In this document: in pieces, positions 19,158 through 28,873 of the stretch
How the letters are laid out: every line of letters starts with the position of its first letter
Numbering within the stretch: the first letter of the stretch is position 1
DNA from: Sulfolobus sp. SCGC AB-777_G06
GTDB lineage: Archaea > Thermoproteota > Thermoprotei_A > Sulfolobales > Sulfolobaceae
Reading direction: 5' to 3'
NCBI GenBank assembly: GCA_003086555.1
Contig: QEFN01000001.1
Span: 1-50,849 of the forward strand
Length of the DNA stretch: 50,849 nucleotides
Position numbers and translations under genes: made by a program
Notes under the pieces: model-generated
Database searches by the model: none
The model's input: the letters and a program-made list of their open reading frames with translations, nothing else
Told to the model about the DNA's origin: nothing

Positions 19158-19984
19158 GTGTTAGAAACTGTTAACCTGACGAAGCGATATAACGACGGTA
19201 CAACGGCTTTAGACCATGTGTCCTTTAGTACGAATGCTAAGAGCATTTCCATATTGGGCAGGAACGGAGCAGGTAAAACTACCCTTACCAGAATTCTATC
19301 CACTCAACTCTTACCCACAGAAGGTACAGCCCTTATAGAGGGATATGACGTGGTGAAGGACGCTAAGAAAGTAAGGAAAATAATCGCATCAATTCCTCAG
19401 GAGGCTCACCCAGTGGGATTCGCTACTCCATTCGAACACTTACTAATGTATCTCACGGCAAGGGGTTTTCTTTGTCCGAAGCTTCCCAGCTAACTAGAAA
19501 GACTTTAAAGGAAATTGGTCTCTGGGAAGTTAAAGACAAACCTTCGGATTTGCTCTCTGGCGGGATGAAGAGGAAGATATTTGTTGCTATGGCTTTGGCT
19601 TCAAGTGCTGAAGTTATCTTACTTGACGAACCCACAGTAGGTCTAGACCCCTATTCAAGGACAGAAGTATGGTCAGTACTGAAAGAGAGTGACGTGAAAT
19701 TAGTCCTAACAACTCATTATATGGAGGAGGCAGAAGAGCTGTCGGACGAAGTAGTATTACTTCACAAAGGTAAGCTGATCGCCAAGGGTAGTGTTAAAGA
19801 GCTTTTGTCGAAATTCGAAAATAAGGTGAGAGTTGAGGGTATAGGAGACCTGCTGGTCGGTAAGCTCAGGATATCTTATGTGGACAGAGAAGAAGCTGTT
19901 AAATATCTAGGTAAATACATTGTGAAACCCATAACACTTGAAGACCTCTTTATAATATACTCCGGTGAGACCCTTGAAGATTAA
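19158..19984 (+). pseudogene. ABC exporter ATP-binding protein with a -1 frameshift in a T run
   Basis: Two frames together encode one complete ATPase. The first (GTG 19158 to 19493) carries Walker [10 protein letters not shown] and the Q-loop IPQEAHP, then derails into CPKLPS. The second frame begins at about 19466 and continues [27 protein letters not shown] signature, Walker B VILLDEP, LTTHYMEEAE H-loop, to 19984. The junction is GGGGTTTTCTTTG (about 19462-19474); one more T, or a -1 slip on T-TTT, joins the frames as [12 protein letters not shown]. Everything else is well conserved, so sequencing error, very recent mutation or programmed frameshifting are all possible. It overlaps the permease start by 20 bp. 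Confidence 0.8.
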
Positions 19985-20702
19985 GTTCATTTTAGCCTTT
20001 GCTAGGTTTTATGGTGTGGCTCCCTTAGTAAGGGGCATAGTTTACGTATTCTCCTACTTAACAGTGCCTTTGGCGGAACTCTTCTTAATTTACATGATAA
20101 CGAAAGGAGAATTTGTAAAGTTCGCTGTTGATGGAGGGCTTATAACGGTCATTGCATCTAATGGTCTTGCGTTCATTGCCGATTTCGCTTTTCTAAGACT
20201 AGAGCTTAAAATACAAGACCTTCTTGTAGCTACTGAAATAAGTGCGAGTGATTACATCCTGGCCTTGACTTTCTCGAATCTCATCTACTCTTCTCCAGGT
20301 ATTTTAACATATGTGGCTTTGGCTACTATCTATCACCTTTTAAATCCCTTCAATTTCCTACCAGTGTTTATAACATTGTTGATACTTTTGCTAAATACTT
20401 CAGCAATAGGCTTTTTCATAGGGAGTTTGATCTCCCACGTTCGTTACTCTTGGGGGATCGGAGCGATAGCCGGAACTTTGTTGACCATCTTACCTCCAGT
20501 ATATTACCCATATTACTTACTTCCTCACATGATCTTCGAGTTGATATATCCTTTACCTACTACTTTAGCGTCCATTTTAATACAGAACTTTACGGGACTT
20601 GTAAAAACTAGCTTAATGGTCCAAAGCTTTACTGTTTTAGTCGTAGAAACAGTGGTTTTTTACTATCTTTCAATAAGATTCAGCAGGTGGGTGTCTAAAT
20701 GA
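19965..20702 (+). CDS. ABC-2 type exporter permease
   Basis: A 245-residue membrane protein with six predicted membrane segments, including an amphipathic N-terminal helix, typical of ABC-2 (DrrB/CcmB-like) permeases. It starts with GTG inside the ATPase gene and ends with [13 protein letters not shown] and a final helix before a short basic tail. Together with the upstream ATPase it forms a two-gene exporter, perhaps for lipids, drugs or small peptides. The 3' end overlaps the convergent thioredoxin-like gene by 8 bp. The divergent winged-helix gene is the likely regulator. Confidence 0.82.
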   Translation: MRPLKIKFILAFARFYGVAPLVRGIVYVFSYLTVPLAELFLIYMITKGEFVKFAVDGGLITVIASNGLAFIADFAFLRLELKIQDLLVATEISASDYILALTFSNLIYSSPGILTYVALATIYHLLNPFNFLPVFITLLILLLNTSAIGFFIGSLISHVRYSWGIGAIAGTLLTILPPVYYPYYLLPHMIFELIYPLPTTLASILIQNFTGLVKTSLMVQSFTVLVVETVVFYYLSIRFSRWVSK

Positions 20703-21624
20703 ATTTCTTGGAATAGAGCCCTAAAGTGTTGGGACTAATTGTCGTTATTATCATTTCGCTATGGGTTGTAGAATTAAACGTATCATGACTAGCGTATACC
20801 TGAGGAACTAGACTACTGTTTCCAGAAATTTTACCAATTAACTCATGCTCCAGTATTTGTATTTCATGTAATCCGCACACATTATAGGGTTGGTTATTGT
20901 CAGCAATACAGAACTCGGCGGTTAGAATATTTGCAGTAGAATAGACTTGTTGAGCAAAAGGAGACGATAAATTGTTAAGCTGAGAGAATGCATACGTCCA
21001 ATTTTTACCAGAAAGAATGGATGGGCTGACTGTGGAACCTACTTGATAATAAAGTCCAGCTACGTATATGAAGGGTATTGAACCGTGTCCGTATTCCTGC
21101 CATAACTGATATACGTTCTGGGGTAAAGCTTGCAATGTCTGATGATCTCTGTTCTGATATTCGTAGGCTAACAGTGAAATGTATTTGCTCTCATACGTTA
21201 CGTTAACCAATGTAAAAGTAGGAGTGTTTGGGTATACATCTGTAGAACTTGATAACATATATTCTAAACCAGAAATGTTTCCGAACCTATCAAGGGCTAT
21301 TAATAGAGCCCACATTTCAGCTCCGCAGAAAGGACACCACTCTGCTCCAACAAATATAACAACCGGTTTACCTTGATAGTCTAATGACATAGTGTAGTAA
21401 GTAGGGTATACTGCTTTGAGAAGGGTAGTATTTGTTATATTATAGCCTTGCATTGATAGAGTCTTTAACTGGAAATAAACTGAAGGGGAAACTTTAACAC
21501 CTATCAGAGATGAACTTGTAGAGGAGTCTACTTTAGAGCTAAAGTAATTAAAAATTATGAAAATCGAAATTATTATTAAGAAGAGAATTAAAAAAATGGT
21601 TCCAACTTGTTTGTGTCTTTTCAC
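20695..21624 (-). CDS. Secreted thioredoxin-like protein, DUF929 family
   Basis: A 309-residue protein with an N-terminal membrane anchor (residues 9-28) and an external DUF929 domain. The segment [20 protein letters not shown] has a thioredoxin-type active site Cys97-Pro-Phe-Cys100. Further cysteines near the C-terminus ([16 protein letters not shown]) may form a structural disulfide. DUF929 proteins are a mostly Sulfolobales family, thought to handle disulfides outside the cell. It lies 13 bp after the stalked protein gene on the same strand, so both are probably in one operon, opposite a membrane Fe-S protein. Confidence 0.85.
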   Translation of the reverse strand: MKRHKQVGTIFLILFLIIISIFIIFNYFSSKVDSSTSSSLIGVKVSPSVYFQLKTLSMQGYNITNTTLLKAVYPTYYTMSLDYQGKPVVIFVGAEWCPFCGAEMWALLIALDRFGNISGLEYMLSSSTDVYPNTPTFTLVNVTYESKYISLLAYEYQNRDHQTLQALPQNVYQLWQEYGHGSIPFIYVAGLYYQVGSTVSPSILSGKNWTYAFSQLNNLSSPFAQQVYSTANILTAEFCIADNNQPYNVCGLHEIQILEHELIGKISGNSSLVPQVYASHDTFNSTTHSEMIITTISPNTLGLYSKKFI

Positions 21625-21637
21625 TTATTTCACCTTA

Positions 21638-22729
21638 TTATGAAGACGTGTAGGTGTAGTATGCATCTGGGTATGGATATATCATTGGATCGCTAAAGTA
21701 TAATATCATATTAGAAGGAACTTCTATGGCGTCTATAGCCTTGCCATTTAGTAAGGTCTTCCATATTGGGTTATTTTGGTTAGCCATTAAGACTGCACTA
21801 TCATAAGTATTCAGTGCTTTCTGTAAGTTAGCGTAGGAATTCAAACACAGTGACGTATCGTTAGTTACATTTGAGGGAACTATTTGTTCACATTGTCCTG
21901 TTATTGGGTTCGGGAATATGTTAGGGTTGAATACTAAGACTACTACTATATACCATGGTATAGATTGAGTAGTACTGAATGTCACTATATGATCATGAGC
22001 GGGAGTTGGTAATACACCTTCTGGTAATCCAAATACACCATGAGTTATATTTAAGGACTCTTCAACTGCTGTGAATGCCGGCGAGTATATTAGTGACATG
22101 TGGTCAGGACATGCGGCAGGAGTTAGCGCAGCTCCACATTGTGTTAATATTGTGTAAGTTACGTTGTTATAAGTGAAGGTGGGGAACCCTTGAGGATTCG
22201 CTCCTAGTGCCTTTACACCGAATATCGATAATCCTGCAAAAGCTGGGACTATTACGTATATTGGTGCTGCATTAGCAGGAAGTGAGGATAGACCCTGACC
22301 TACTTCGCATCCCATAGAGACTTGTTCTTGCTGTGTCTCATTGGCAAATATTGTTAATCCAGTTGTGTTGCAACTAAAGTCCATGGTATAGTTTAACGTT
22401 ATAACTTCACCATTTAGAAAAGCTGCGGATAAGTTATACATGATAGGCACTTTCTGAGGGACTGTTTGACTAGATGTTACCGTTTGTGTTACTGTTTGGG
22501 TAGTAGGTACGGTTGATGTTACCGTAGATGTACTTACAACTGTAGTAGGAGAAGTAACAGTAGTAGGTACAGTAGTAGTAACAGTAGTAGTAACACTTGG
22601 TTTAGTTGAGTATAGGTAAAATCCTATTGCAGCTATTATTAGTAATATTATTACAACAGCTCCGAATACTATATTAGATACAGCTTTTTTCTTTCTATCT
22701 GAATTAGGTTTTCTCATTTTTCTCTCCAT
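21638..22729 (-). CDS. Stalked surface protein with a class III-like signal peptide, unknown function
   Basis: A 363-residue external protein. The N-terminus is basic, followed by KKAVSNIVFGAVVIILLIIA (residues 14-33), which resembles the signal of archaeal pilins and PibD-processed binding proteins (cleavage expected after Ala16). A Thr/Val/Ser-rich stalk spans about 44-92, then a folded ectodomain with at least six cysteines (FSCNTTG, MGCEVGQG, TQCGAALTPAACPDH, GQCEQ, SLCLN) and a PTPAHDHIV segment that could bind metal. Family not recognised. CTTTATAAC is centred 26 nt before the ATG, so leaderless. It leads an operon with the DUF929 thioredoxin-like gene. Confidence 0.75.
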   Translation of the reverse strand: MERKMRKPNSDRKKKAVSNIVFGAVVIILLIIAAIGFYLYSTKPSVTTTVTTTVPTTVTSPTTVVSTSTVTSTVPTTQTVTQTVTSSQTVPQKVPIMYNLSAAFLNGEVITLNYTMDFSCNTTGLTIFANETQQEQVSMGCEVGQGLSSLPANAAPIYVIVPAFAGLSIFGVKALGANPQGFPTFTYNNVTYTILTQCGAALTPAACPDHMSLIYSPAFTAVEESLNITHGVFGLPEGVLPTPAHDHIVTFSTTQSIPWYIVVVLVFNPNIFPNPITGQCEQIVPSNVTNDTSLCLNSYANLQKALNTYDSAVLMANQNNPIWKTLLNGKAIDAIEVPSNMILYFSDPMIYPYPDAYYTYTSS

Positions 22730-22859
22730 TTTAAGCCTGACATGTAAGTGTTATAAAGAGTTAATAAAAGGGTGTTAAATATATTTTAACGGCCACTGCA
22801 ATTTCTTGATAAGATCTTTTTAACATAACCTATTTTGGTTTTAGATTTAAGGAGAGCAA

Positions 22860-24209
22860 ATGACTAATAACGTAAGTACTCTAGTCCTTCTTTTAAGTAG
22901 CATATTAATCTCGCTAAGTGAGGGAATCTCGATTGTAAAGAGCTATAAAAGAACTTCTCTTAGGATAAACTTTATAAAAATCTTAGTAATATTAATAGAA
23001 GGAATAATTATATCTACTATACTATTAATCTCAATACTTTTATCAGCCATTTCTACGGTATTAGTGTTCTCTCTGGATTTTGTGTATACTATATCAATAT
23101 TCCTTCTATTTAGTAACTCGTCACCAATTAAAGGAAAAGAAAAGAGTATAAACGACTTTAAAGTCGCTCTATCTATCCTACTCCTACCTTTTATAACCGC
23201 GTTGCTACTATCAACGGATATGCTTATTTATACCCATCAATTTCAACCAGCTTTAGGTCTCTATAGCCCTATATGGAACGTAATTTCCTATTTCGTATCC
23301 ATTACTGGGAGTCAATGGATACTGATAATTTTTGGCTCATTCTTTACACCCTTAGTTATTCACAAAATCTTAGCTTCGAAGAGTAGGGGTAACAAGGTGA
23401 GGTTAATGCTTATGTTTTTAGCTTACTGGATTTATAGCACATATCTACCTAACTTTTCACCAGTTTCTTCGATTTTTCCTTATATTCCGTACTCTTGGTT
23501 CAACGGATTCGGAACGTTTGGTCCTTTAGCTCCATCTCTACTTATAGGAGCATTAGGGACTTATGCTGTAACTGCAGTGTTATCTTTTCTATTCGGTTCA
23601 AGACAAATATGTTCGGTAACTTGTACGGCACCCTTTATGCTACAAGGAACTGTAATAGGAGATATGAAGATTTTTAACAGAACAACTAAAGTCGGGAAAA
23701 AGATGTTGACGAGTAGGTTATCTGCCTGGTATAAAATAATCATGTCGCTTACATGGGGTATGCTCTTAATCTTTGCTATCCTTTCTTTACTCGATCAGCT
23801 AGGCTACATTAACTTCTACATACTGGGTAACGACCCTACAGTCTTCTATGCAGTATTATACTTTAACCTACTGTGGTACGTACAATTTCTGTTAATACCC
23901 TTTGTTGGGAATTACAGCTGTGTTAACATGGGTATCTGTACATGGGGGAGTTTTAACCAGTTCTTCGGAAAGTTAGGGTTCTTCAAGTTAAAAGTAAAAG
24001 ACCCGCAAACGTGTCTAAATTGTAGGACAGTAGACTGTGCAAAAGCTTGCCCAGTTGGAATAACAGACATGAGGGCCTCTTTTTTAAGGAAGGGTGAACT
24101 CAAGTCTTTTAAGTGTATTGGTGCAGGAGAGTGCGTTGAAGCGTGTCCTCATGACAACATATTCATATATGACGTGAGAAACTGGTTAAGGGAAAAAATT
24201 GGAGAATAA
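22860..24209 (+). CDS. Membrane Fe-S protein, NapH/CcoG-like
   Basis: A 449-residue membrane protein with about eight to ten hydrophobic segments and a C-terminal ferredoxin domain. The first cluster motif is Cys385-x2-Cys388-x4-Cys393-x3-Cys397-Pro. The second reads Cys419-x5-Cys425-x3-Cys429-Pro, with Ala422 where the second cysteine of CxxCxxCxxxCP is expected. Cysteine pairs CSVTC (251-255) and CVNMGIC (354-360) at helix ends recall the loops of NapH/NosR-type electron carriers. A GGAG sequence precedes the ATG by about 7 nt, unusual in this largely leaderless window. Divergent from the secreted thioredoxin operon; an electron route across the membrane is inferred. Confidence 0.75.
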   Translation: MTNNVSTLVLLLSSILISLSEGISIVKSYKRTSLRINFIKILVILIEGIIISTILLISILLSAISTVLVFSLDFVYTISIFLLFSNSSPIKGKEKSINDFKVALSILLLPFITALLLSTDMLIYTHQFQPALGLYSPIWNVISYFVSITGSQWILIIFGSFFTPLVIHKILASKSRGNKVRLMLMFLAYWIYSTYLPNFSPVSSIFPYIPYSWFNGFGTFGPLAPSLLIGALGTYAVTAVLSFLFGSRQICSVTCTAPFMLQGTVIGDMKIFNRTTKVGKKMLTSRLSAWYKIIMSLTWGMLLIFAILSLLDQLGYINFYILGNDPTVFYAVLYFNLLWYVQFLLIPFVGNYSCVNMGICTWGSFNQFFGKLGFFKLKVKDPQTCLNCRTVDCAKACPVGITDMRASFLRKGELKSFKCIGAGECVEACPHDNIFIYDVRNWLREKIGE

Positions 24210-24252
24210 AGTAAGAGGAACAATCCACGCAAAGTCTGATAAGTCGTTTTAC

Positions 24253-25605
24253 TTATTTTTTCCTTAAAAGAAGGTACCCTATAAGTTCTATAGTTATAGT
24301 TATTATGACTCCTTTGTACAGTTCAGCACTGTTTGTAACGGTTGTGGTGATATAAGTTATGACTGAAGTTACAACATGGATCGTAACATAACTCGTAATT
24401 GTAGAAGTTATGGTCACTGTGGATGTGATAGTTTGGTCAGAAGTAATTTGTCCCTGCGAGATAGTGGTTAGAGTAGTGGTGGATTGATTACTAACGTATA
24501 TGTTTTCTGACTCGTTAATGAGGACTGGCTCATATATCCCGTTCACTAAGACAAAGACGTACTCTGGCTGAGGAACCCAAAATTGTTTTTCGCAGTATAC
24601 AGGTTAATTAGACGTTACGTAGTAGGTCTTGTTTAGAATAAATGACGTTAAGTGAGAGAATAAAGGATTCGCAGCCAAGAAAGGAAGAGTCATATTCCCG
24701 AAGGGACAGACGATAGCACCTTAGATGAAAGTAGTCTCGTTAATGAAATAAGATGTACTACCGTTAGGATATTTTATGACCCAGAGGCTTCCAAAGGGAA
24801 ATGTTAGCACTTTATTTCCGCTTATTATTACACTGGGAAGCGCTAAGTCCTCTCCTACGTAGTACATAACGCCGTGGGTATCATTATATACTACGAATAC
24901 CCTGTTTCCCTTTGCTAGATAGGCTTTACCATAAACTGCAGAGTCAGCGATATTCTTAAACCCGTCTATTATCGCTGGAGGAACGTACCACTCCCCGTCA
25001 TATAAGTATTCAGTTGAGATAGAAACATTAAAACCCTTCCCTAAATACGCTGTAGATGCGTTTCTATATCCTGCAACTACAGTACCGGGATAAGTTGTTG
25101 CAGATACTCCGCCGTAGGTACCCGGAAGATAACATACTTGTTGGTGTGAGAAGGTTCCGTTAGATATAGTAAACGTTACGAGGAGTCCACTACCGTTATA
25201 CTTCCAAAAGGTAGTTAGTACGTACTTCTTACTCTTTGAAGGAAAACTAAAGCTTTTCATGTGATATATACCGTTGTAATAAATGCTCGACAACCATTGT
25301 TGGTCCCCGTAGGGTTCATAATACCAGAACACGTTTTGGACTAATATAGGAGTGTTGTTTACGATAAGGTATACGTTCTCTTGTGTCGAAGGAACTTGAG
25401 AAGTTACATTTACACAGTAGTAAGTCACTGTAGAGTTAATTCCATTTATTTGCATCGTTGGAAACTCGTAACCGTAATCATTAGCCCCTATTTCTACGGT
25501 AAGAACAATTTGTGAAGAAGAAGCTATCGTGAGTGAAAATAACGAAGTGAAAATAACTGCCAACACTAGAGCTTTGAGGAATTTTCTATTTCCTCTAATA
25601 AACAC
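24253..25605 (-). pseudogene. Stalked, C-terminally anchored surface protein with two in-frame TAA codons
   Basis: One minus-strand frame of 450 codons encodes a full surface-protein layout: signal peptide (residues 10-30), an ectodomain of about 320 residues rich in Tyr, Asn and NxS/T sequons, a Thr-rich stalk (TTTLTTISQGQITSD onward), and a C-terminal membrane helix ending LLLRKK. Two TAA codons interrupt it at 24721-24723 and 24604-24606. The 38 codons between them read as normal protein (GAIVCPFGNMTLPFLAANPL), and the frame is never lost. The GTG start at 25605 is 26-30 nt after an AT-rich box. Some features recall thermopsin-like secreted proteins, but I cannot confirm that family. Confidence 0.65.
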
Positions 25606-25689
25606 GAGATAGATTACGGTTCATTTATTTTAAAAATTTTCCGAATACAGAGATAATGTTTTAAACACATAATCAAGCATTAATGGAAA

Positions 25690-26763
25690 TTGAGAGGCGT
25701 TCCGATACTTCTCGCGAGGGCAGTCTATGGGATAAGTTGGTTCTTCCTTTCCCCCTATTTACCGTATTTAATCGGAAGTACACATGCACCTCATTACTTT
25801 GTGAGCTTAATTCCCTTGTCCTTCTTTGCTTCAGCTGCTATAATGCAAGTCCCTGCCGCAATTATTTCTACAAAGCTTGGTATGAAAAGAACTTATACAT
25901 TAGGTCTTATAATTATGGGAGTATCAGATTTCCTGATCGGTTTATTTAAAGAACCATACACAGTATTAATTTTATACGCTTTCACCGGTTTTGGAGTATC
26001 GTTCTTTTTCTCGTCCGCTGGGGGTACATTAGCAGTTTTAAATGAAGGAAGAGTTACAACTGCCCTCGGTCTTTATAACGCTATGTTTGCAGTTGGGGGT
26101 ATATTAGGGTTAAACTGGGGTTTCGTCGACTCTATATTAGGTTTCAAACTTGCTTCTATATTCTTAGGCTCATTAACAGCTCTGATGGGTATTGTAAACT
26201 GGTTTGCTTCATATCCTAATAATAGACCGAATTTTAAGGTCATAAAAGACGTTAGGGTAGCTATCATTGCTTTAGCTACATCAGGTATATGGGGCTCCTA
26301 TTATGTAGTGAGCGAGTATTTTCCTTCATTCTCATTTTACGTACTAGGTAGATCTGCAATAATAACTGGATCAGTATCGTCGATCCTACTTCTCTCCTCA
26401 GTACTTGGAGGAGCTCTATCTACGTTGATAGAAAGAAGAGACAAAATAAAGTGGATCGTAATAACTGGGGTACTTGGTGTGATACCAGTAATCTCCCTGT
26501 ATACACCATACTACGAGGTGGGATTATTCATTATGGGATTTTTTAATGAGATGAGTATTTCGGTAATTTATTCCTTAGTTGTTGATATCGTAAAGAGTGG
26601 TAATTCCTCTCTTTCACTGGCTGTTACAAACGCAATACAAATAGGTCTTGGAATGAATGAGTTAATAATACCATCTATTGCAGGATTTTATGTGTGGGTA
26701 GTTGTGTGTTTAGTGTCCACTCTTCCCCTCTTTTTATTAAATTTGGTTAGACAGAGTATTTAG
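25690..26763 (+). CDS. MFS transporter
   Basis: A 357-residue protein with about 11-12 membrane segments. The N-terminal half has a conserved KLGMKRTYTLG loop between helices 2 and 3, the typical MFS motif A position. It starts with TTG (MRGVPILL); a TTTTAAACA box lies about 28 nt upstream. Slightly short for an MFS member. Related in organisation to the second MFS gene at 28874; both flank the acetyl-CoA synthetase gene. Substrate unknown. Confidence 0.8.
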   Translation: MRGVPILLARAVYGISWFFLSPYLPYLIGSTHAPHYFVSLIPLSFFASAAIMQVPAAIISTKLGMKRTYTLGLIIMGVSDFLIGLFKEPYTVLILYAFTGFGVSFFFSSAGGTLAVLNEGRVTTALGLYNAMFAVGGILGLNWGFVDSILGFKLASIFLGSLTALMGIVNWFASYPNNRPNFKVIKDVRVAIIALATSGIWGSYYVVSEYFPSFSFYVLGRSAIITGSVSSILLLSSVLGGALSTLIERRDKIKWIVITGVLGVIPVISLYTPYYEVGLFIMGFFNEMSISVIYSLVVDIVKSGNSSLSLAVTNAIQIGLGMNELIIPSIAGFYVWVVVCLVSTLPLFLLNLVRQSI

Positions 26764-26824
26764 TAGATTTCATTATATAATATTTTTGCATCCTTCAGAT
26801 ATAGATAATTTAGATGAAAACTTA

Positions 26825-28807
26825 TTATTCACTTTTTAGCGATTTCTTAAACTCTTCTACCGCCCTTTTTATATCTTCCATAGATGCCTCGTCTTCAAGA
26901 GTTGATATATCTCCTGCACTTTGTCCCATCATTACAGCCTTAATTACTCTTCTCATTACTTTCCCTGATCTTGTCTTAGGTAGCTTGTCCACGAAATGAA
27001 CCTCAGGCGTAACAATTGCTCCCATATACTTCCTTACGTGATTCTGAATATCCTTTGCTAGCTCGGGGGACGCTGAATATCCTGACTTTAACACTACGAA
27101 TAAGTGTACTGCCTCACCTTTTACTGGATCTGGAATTCCTACAGCTGCTGCTTCTGCCACTGCCGGATGGGCTGTCACAATCGATTCAACTTCTCCCGCA
27201 CCTATTCTGTGAGCAGCTACCTTTATTGTCTCATCTGCTCTTCCCATTACCCATATGTAACCGTCCTCGTCTATCATTGCATAGTCTCCAGGGTAATAAA
27301 TACCTGGGAACTTGTTGAAGTAAGTCTTCTTTAACCTCTCGTTATTCGGATCGTTCCACATTCCTATCATCATCATAGGCGGGAACGGCGGTAACATTAC
27401 GAGGTATCCTCTCTCTCTCGGGGCGGTTGGCTTGCCCTCTTCATTAAGTACTTGAACCTTATTTCCAGGCAAAGCAAAACCTACTGCAGGTCCTGATTTC
27501 ATCGGCAAGTAGACTACACCGGGTATGTAACCGATATTGGGACCTCCGGTCTCTGTTTGCCACCACTGGTGGGACATGAATACTTTTCCTCCTCCTACGA
27601 CTTCTAGTCCCCACTTCCACGGGGCGTAGTTAAGGGGCTCTCCGTTAGTGACGATAACCCTCAGTGAAGACATGTCGTGTTGCTTTACGTAGTCCTCGCC
27701 GTACTTCATGAATGACCTTATAGCCGTTGCTGAAGTACCGAATGTAGTGGCTCTATACTTCTCTATTATCTCAGCCCACTTGTCTGGGTACGGATAATCT
27801 GGGGCATCTTCATAAATGACGATTGTCCTACCCATAACTAGGGGTGAGTAAGTTATGTAAGAGTGACCTACAATCCAACCTATGTCAGAGGTATTGAACA
27901 ATACATCGTTATCCTGACTTAAGCCGTAGCTCCATAAGAGCATTGTTGCAGTACCAACCAGATAACCTCCGGTACTGTGAACGATTCCTTTAGGCTTACC
28001 TGTAGTGCCAGAGGTGTACAAGATAAATAAGGGGTGAGTAGCTTCTACCGGTTCAGGCTCTATAGGCTTGAACTTACCGACTTCGTCAAAGTAGACATCC
28101 CTCTTCTCGTTAAACGGGATCTCAGTCCCCGTTCTCTTATATATAAGGACCCTTTGAACGGGACTGTTATTTCCAAGTATCTGTAGAGCTTCATCTACAG
28201 TCTTCTTCAACTCAACAATTTTACCCCTCCTATAATAAGCGTCGGCTGTAACAACTACTTTGGCTCCGGCGTCTTGAATTCTATCAGCTAATGCTTGTGC
28301 TCCAAAGCCGGCAAATACTACGCTGTGAATTGCCCCTAACCTGGCTACAGCTAACTTCGCAATTACACCCTCCGGCGTTAAGGGCATGTATATCGTTACT
28401 CTATCACCCTTCTGTACTCCTAACTGTCTCAATGCGTTAGCCCACTTGTTCACTTCGTAATAAAGGTCTTGATATGTAACTATTTTCTTCTCTCCTCTGC
28501 CGCTCTCCCATATTATAGCAGCCTTATACTTTCTATGAGAGTTCAGGTGCCTATCTACTGCATTATAAGAAGCATTAAGTTTACCACCTACGAACCACTT
28601 AGTCAGTAACCCTTCTTCTTGGACGAACGTCTTTTGCCAAGGTTCAAACCAGTCTATTAATTCTTTAGCCAACTCTCCCCAGAATCCTGCTGGGTCTTCA
28701 ACGCTCTTTTTATATAAATATTGATAATATCTCGTATTATAATCTGCTTTCTCTTCTAGATTCTTCTCGCCCAGTTGTTGTAACTGTTCTGACAGTTTTT
28801 CACCCAT
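26825..28807 (-). CDS. acs: Acetyl-CoA synthetase (AMP-forming)
   Basis: A 660-residue acyl-adenylate-forming enzyme that activates acetate (and often propionate) to the CoA thioester via acetyl-AMP. Visible motifs: the P-loop YTSGTTGKPKGI, HQWWQTETGGP around the acyl pocket, the hinge region GDYAMIDEDGYIWVMGR, and C-terminal KTRSGKVMRR with the catalytic lysine that is acetylated in regulated members. Full length. The frame extends to a GTG at 28834, but the family usually starts near MGEKLSEQ, and a CTTTTTATG box at 28836-28844 suits a short leader before ATG 28807. It would feed propionyl-CoA or acetyl-CoA to the citrate/methylcitrate synthase at 4433. Confidence 0.93.
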   Translation of the reverse strand: MGEKLSEQLQQLGEKNLEEKADYNTRYYQYLYKKSVEDPAGFWGELAKELIDWFEPWQKTFVQEEGLLTKWFVGGKLNASYNAVDRHLNSHRKYKAAIIWESGRGEKKIVTYQDLYYEVNKWANALRQLGVQKGDRVTIYMPLTPEGVIAKLAVARLGAIHSVVFAGFGAQALADRIQDAGAKVVVTADAYYRRGKIVELKKTVDEALQILGNNSPVQRVLIYKRTGTEIPFNEKRDVYFDEVGKFKPIEPEPVEATHPLFILYTSGTTGKPKGIVHSTGGYLVGTATMLLWSYGLSQDNDVLFNTSDIGWIVGHSYITYSPLVMGRTIVIYEDAPDYPYPDKWAEIIEKYRATTFGTSATAIRSFMKYGEDYVKQHDMSSLRVIVTNGEPLNYAPWKWGLEVVGGGKVFMSHQWWQTETGGPNIGYIPGVVYLPMKSGPAVGFALPGNKVQVLNEEGKPTAPRERGYLVMLPPFPPMMMIGMWNDPNNERLKKTYFNKFPGIYYPGDYAMIDEDGYIWVMGRADETIKVAAHRIGAGEVESIVTAHPAVAEAAAVGIPDPVKGEAVHLFVVLKSGYSASPELAKDIQNHVRKYMGAIVTPEVHFVDKLPKTRSGKVMRRVIKAVMMGQSAGDISTLEDEASMEDIKRAVEEFKKSLKSE

Positions 28808-28873
28808 ATGGATCAGTATAAATTGTTTAAACACTCATAAAAAGCTTTTACCTTCAAAGTGAAGAATAGGAGG

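Noticed and set aside
22460..22600. Repeat-like sequence in the stalked protein gene, considered as a CRISPR or DNA repeat
   Set aside because: It encodes the Thr/Val-rich stalk; the units are short, irregular and codon-driven, without spacers.
24604..24723. Selenocysteine or pyrrolysine recoding as the reason for the in-frame stops
   Set aside because: Those use TGA and TAG; both stops here are TAA, and Sulfolobales are not known for either system.
25683..25949. Overlapping plus-strand frame at the start of the MFS gene
   Set aside because: Reads through the MFS coding region in another frame and is rich in Cys/Tyr with no membrane pattern.
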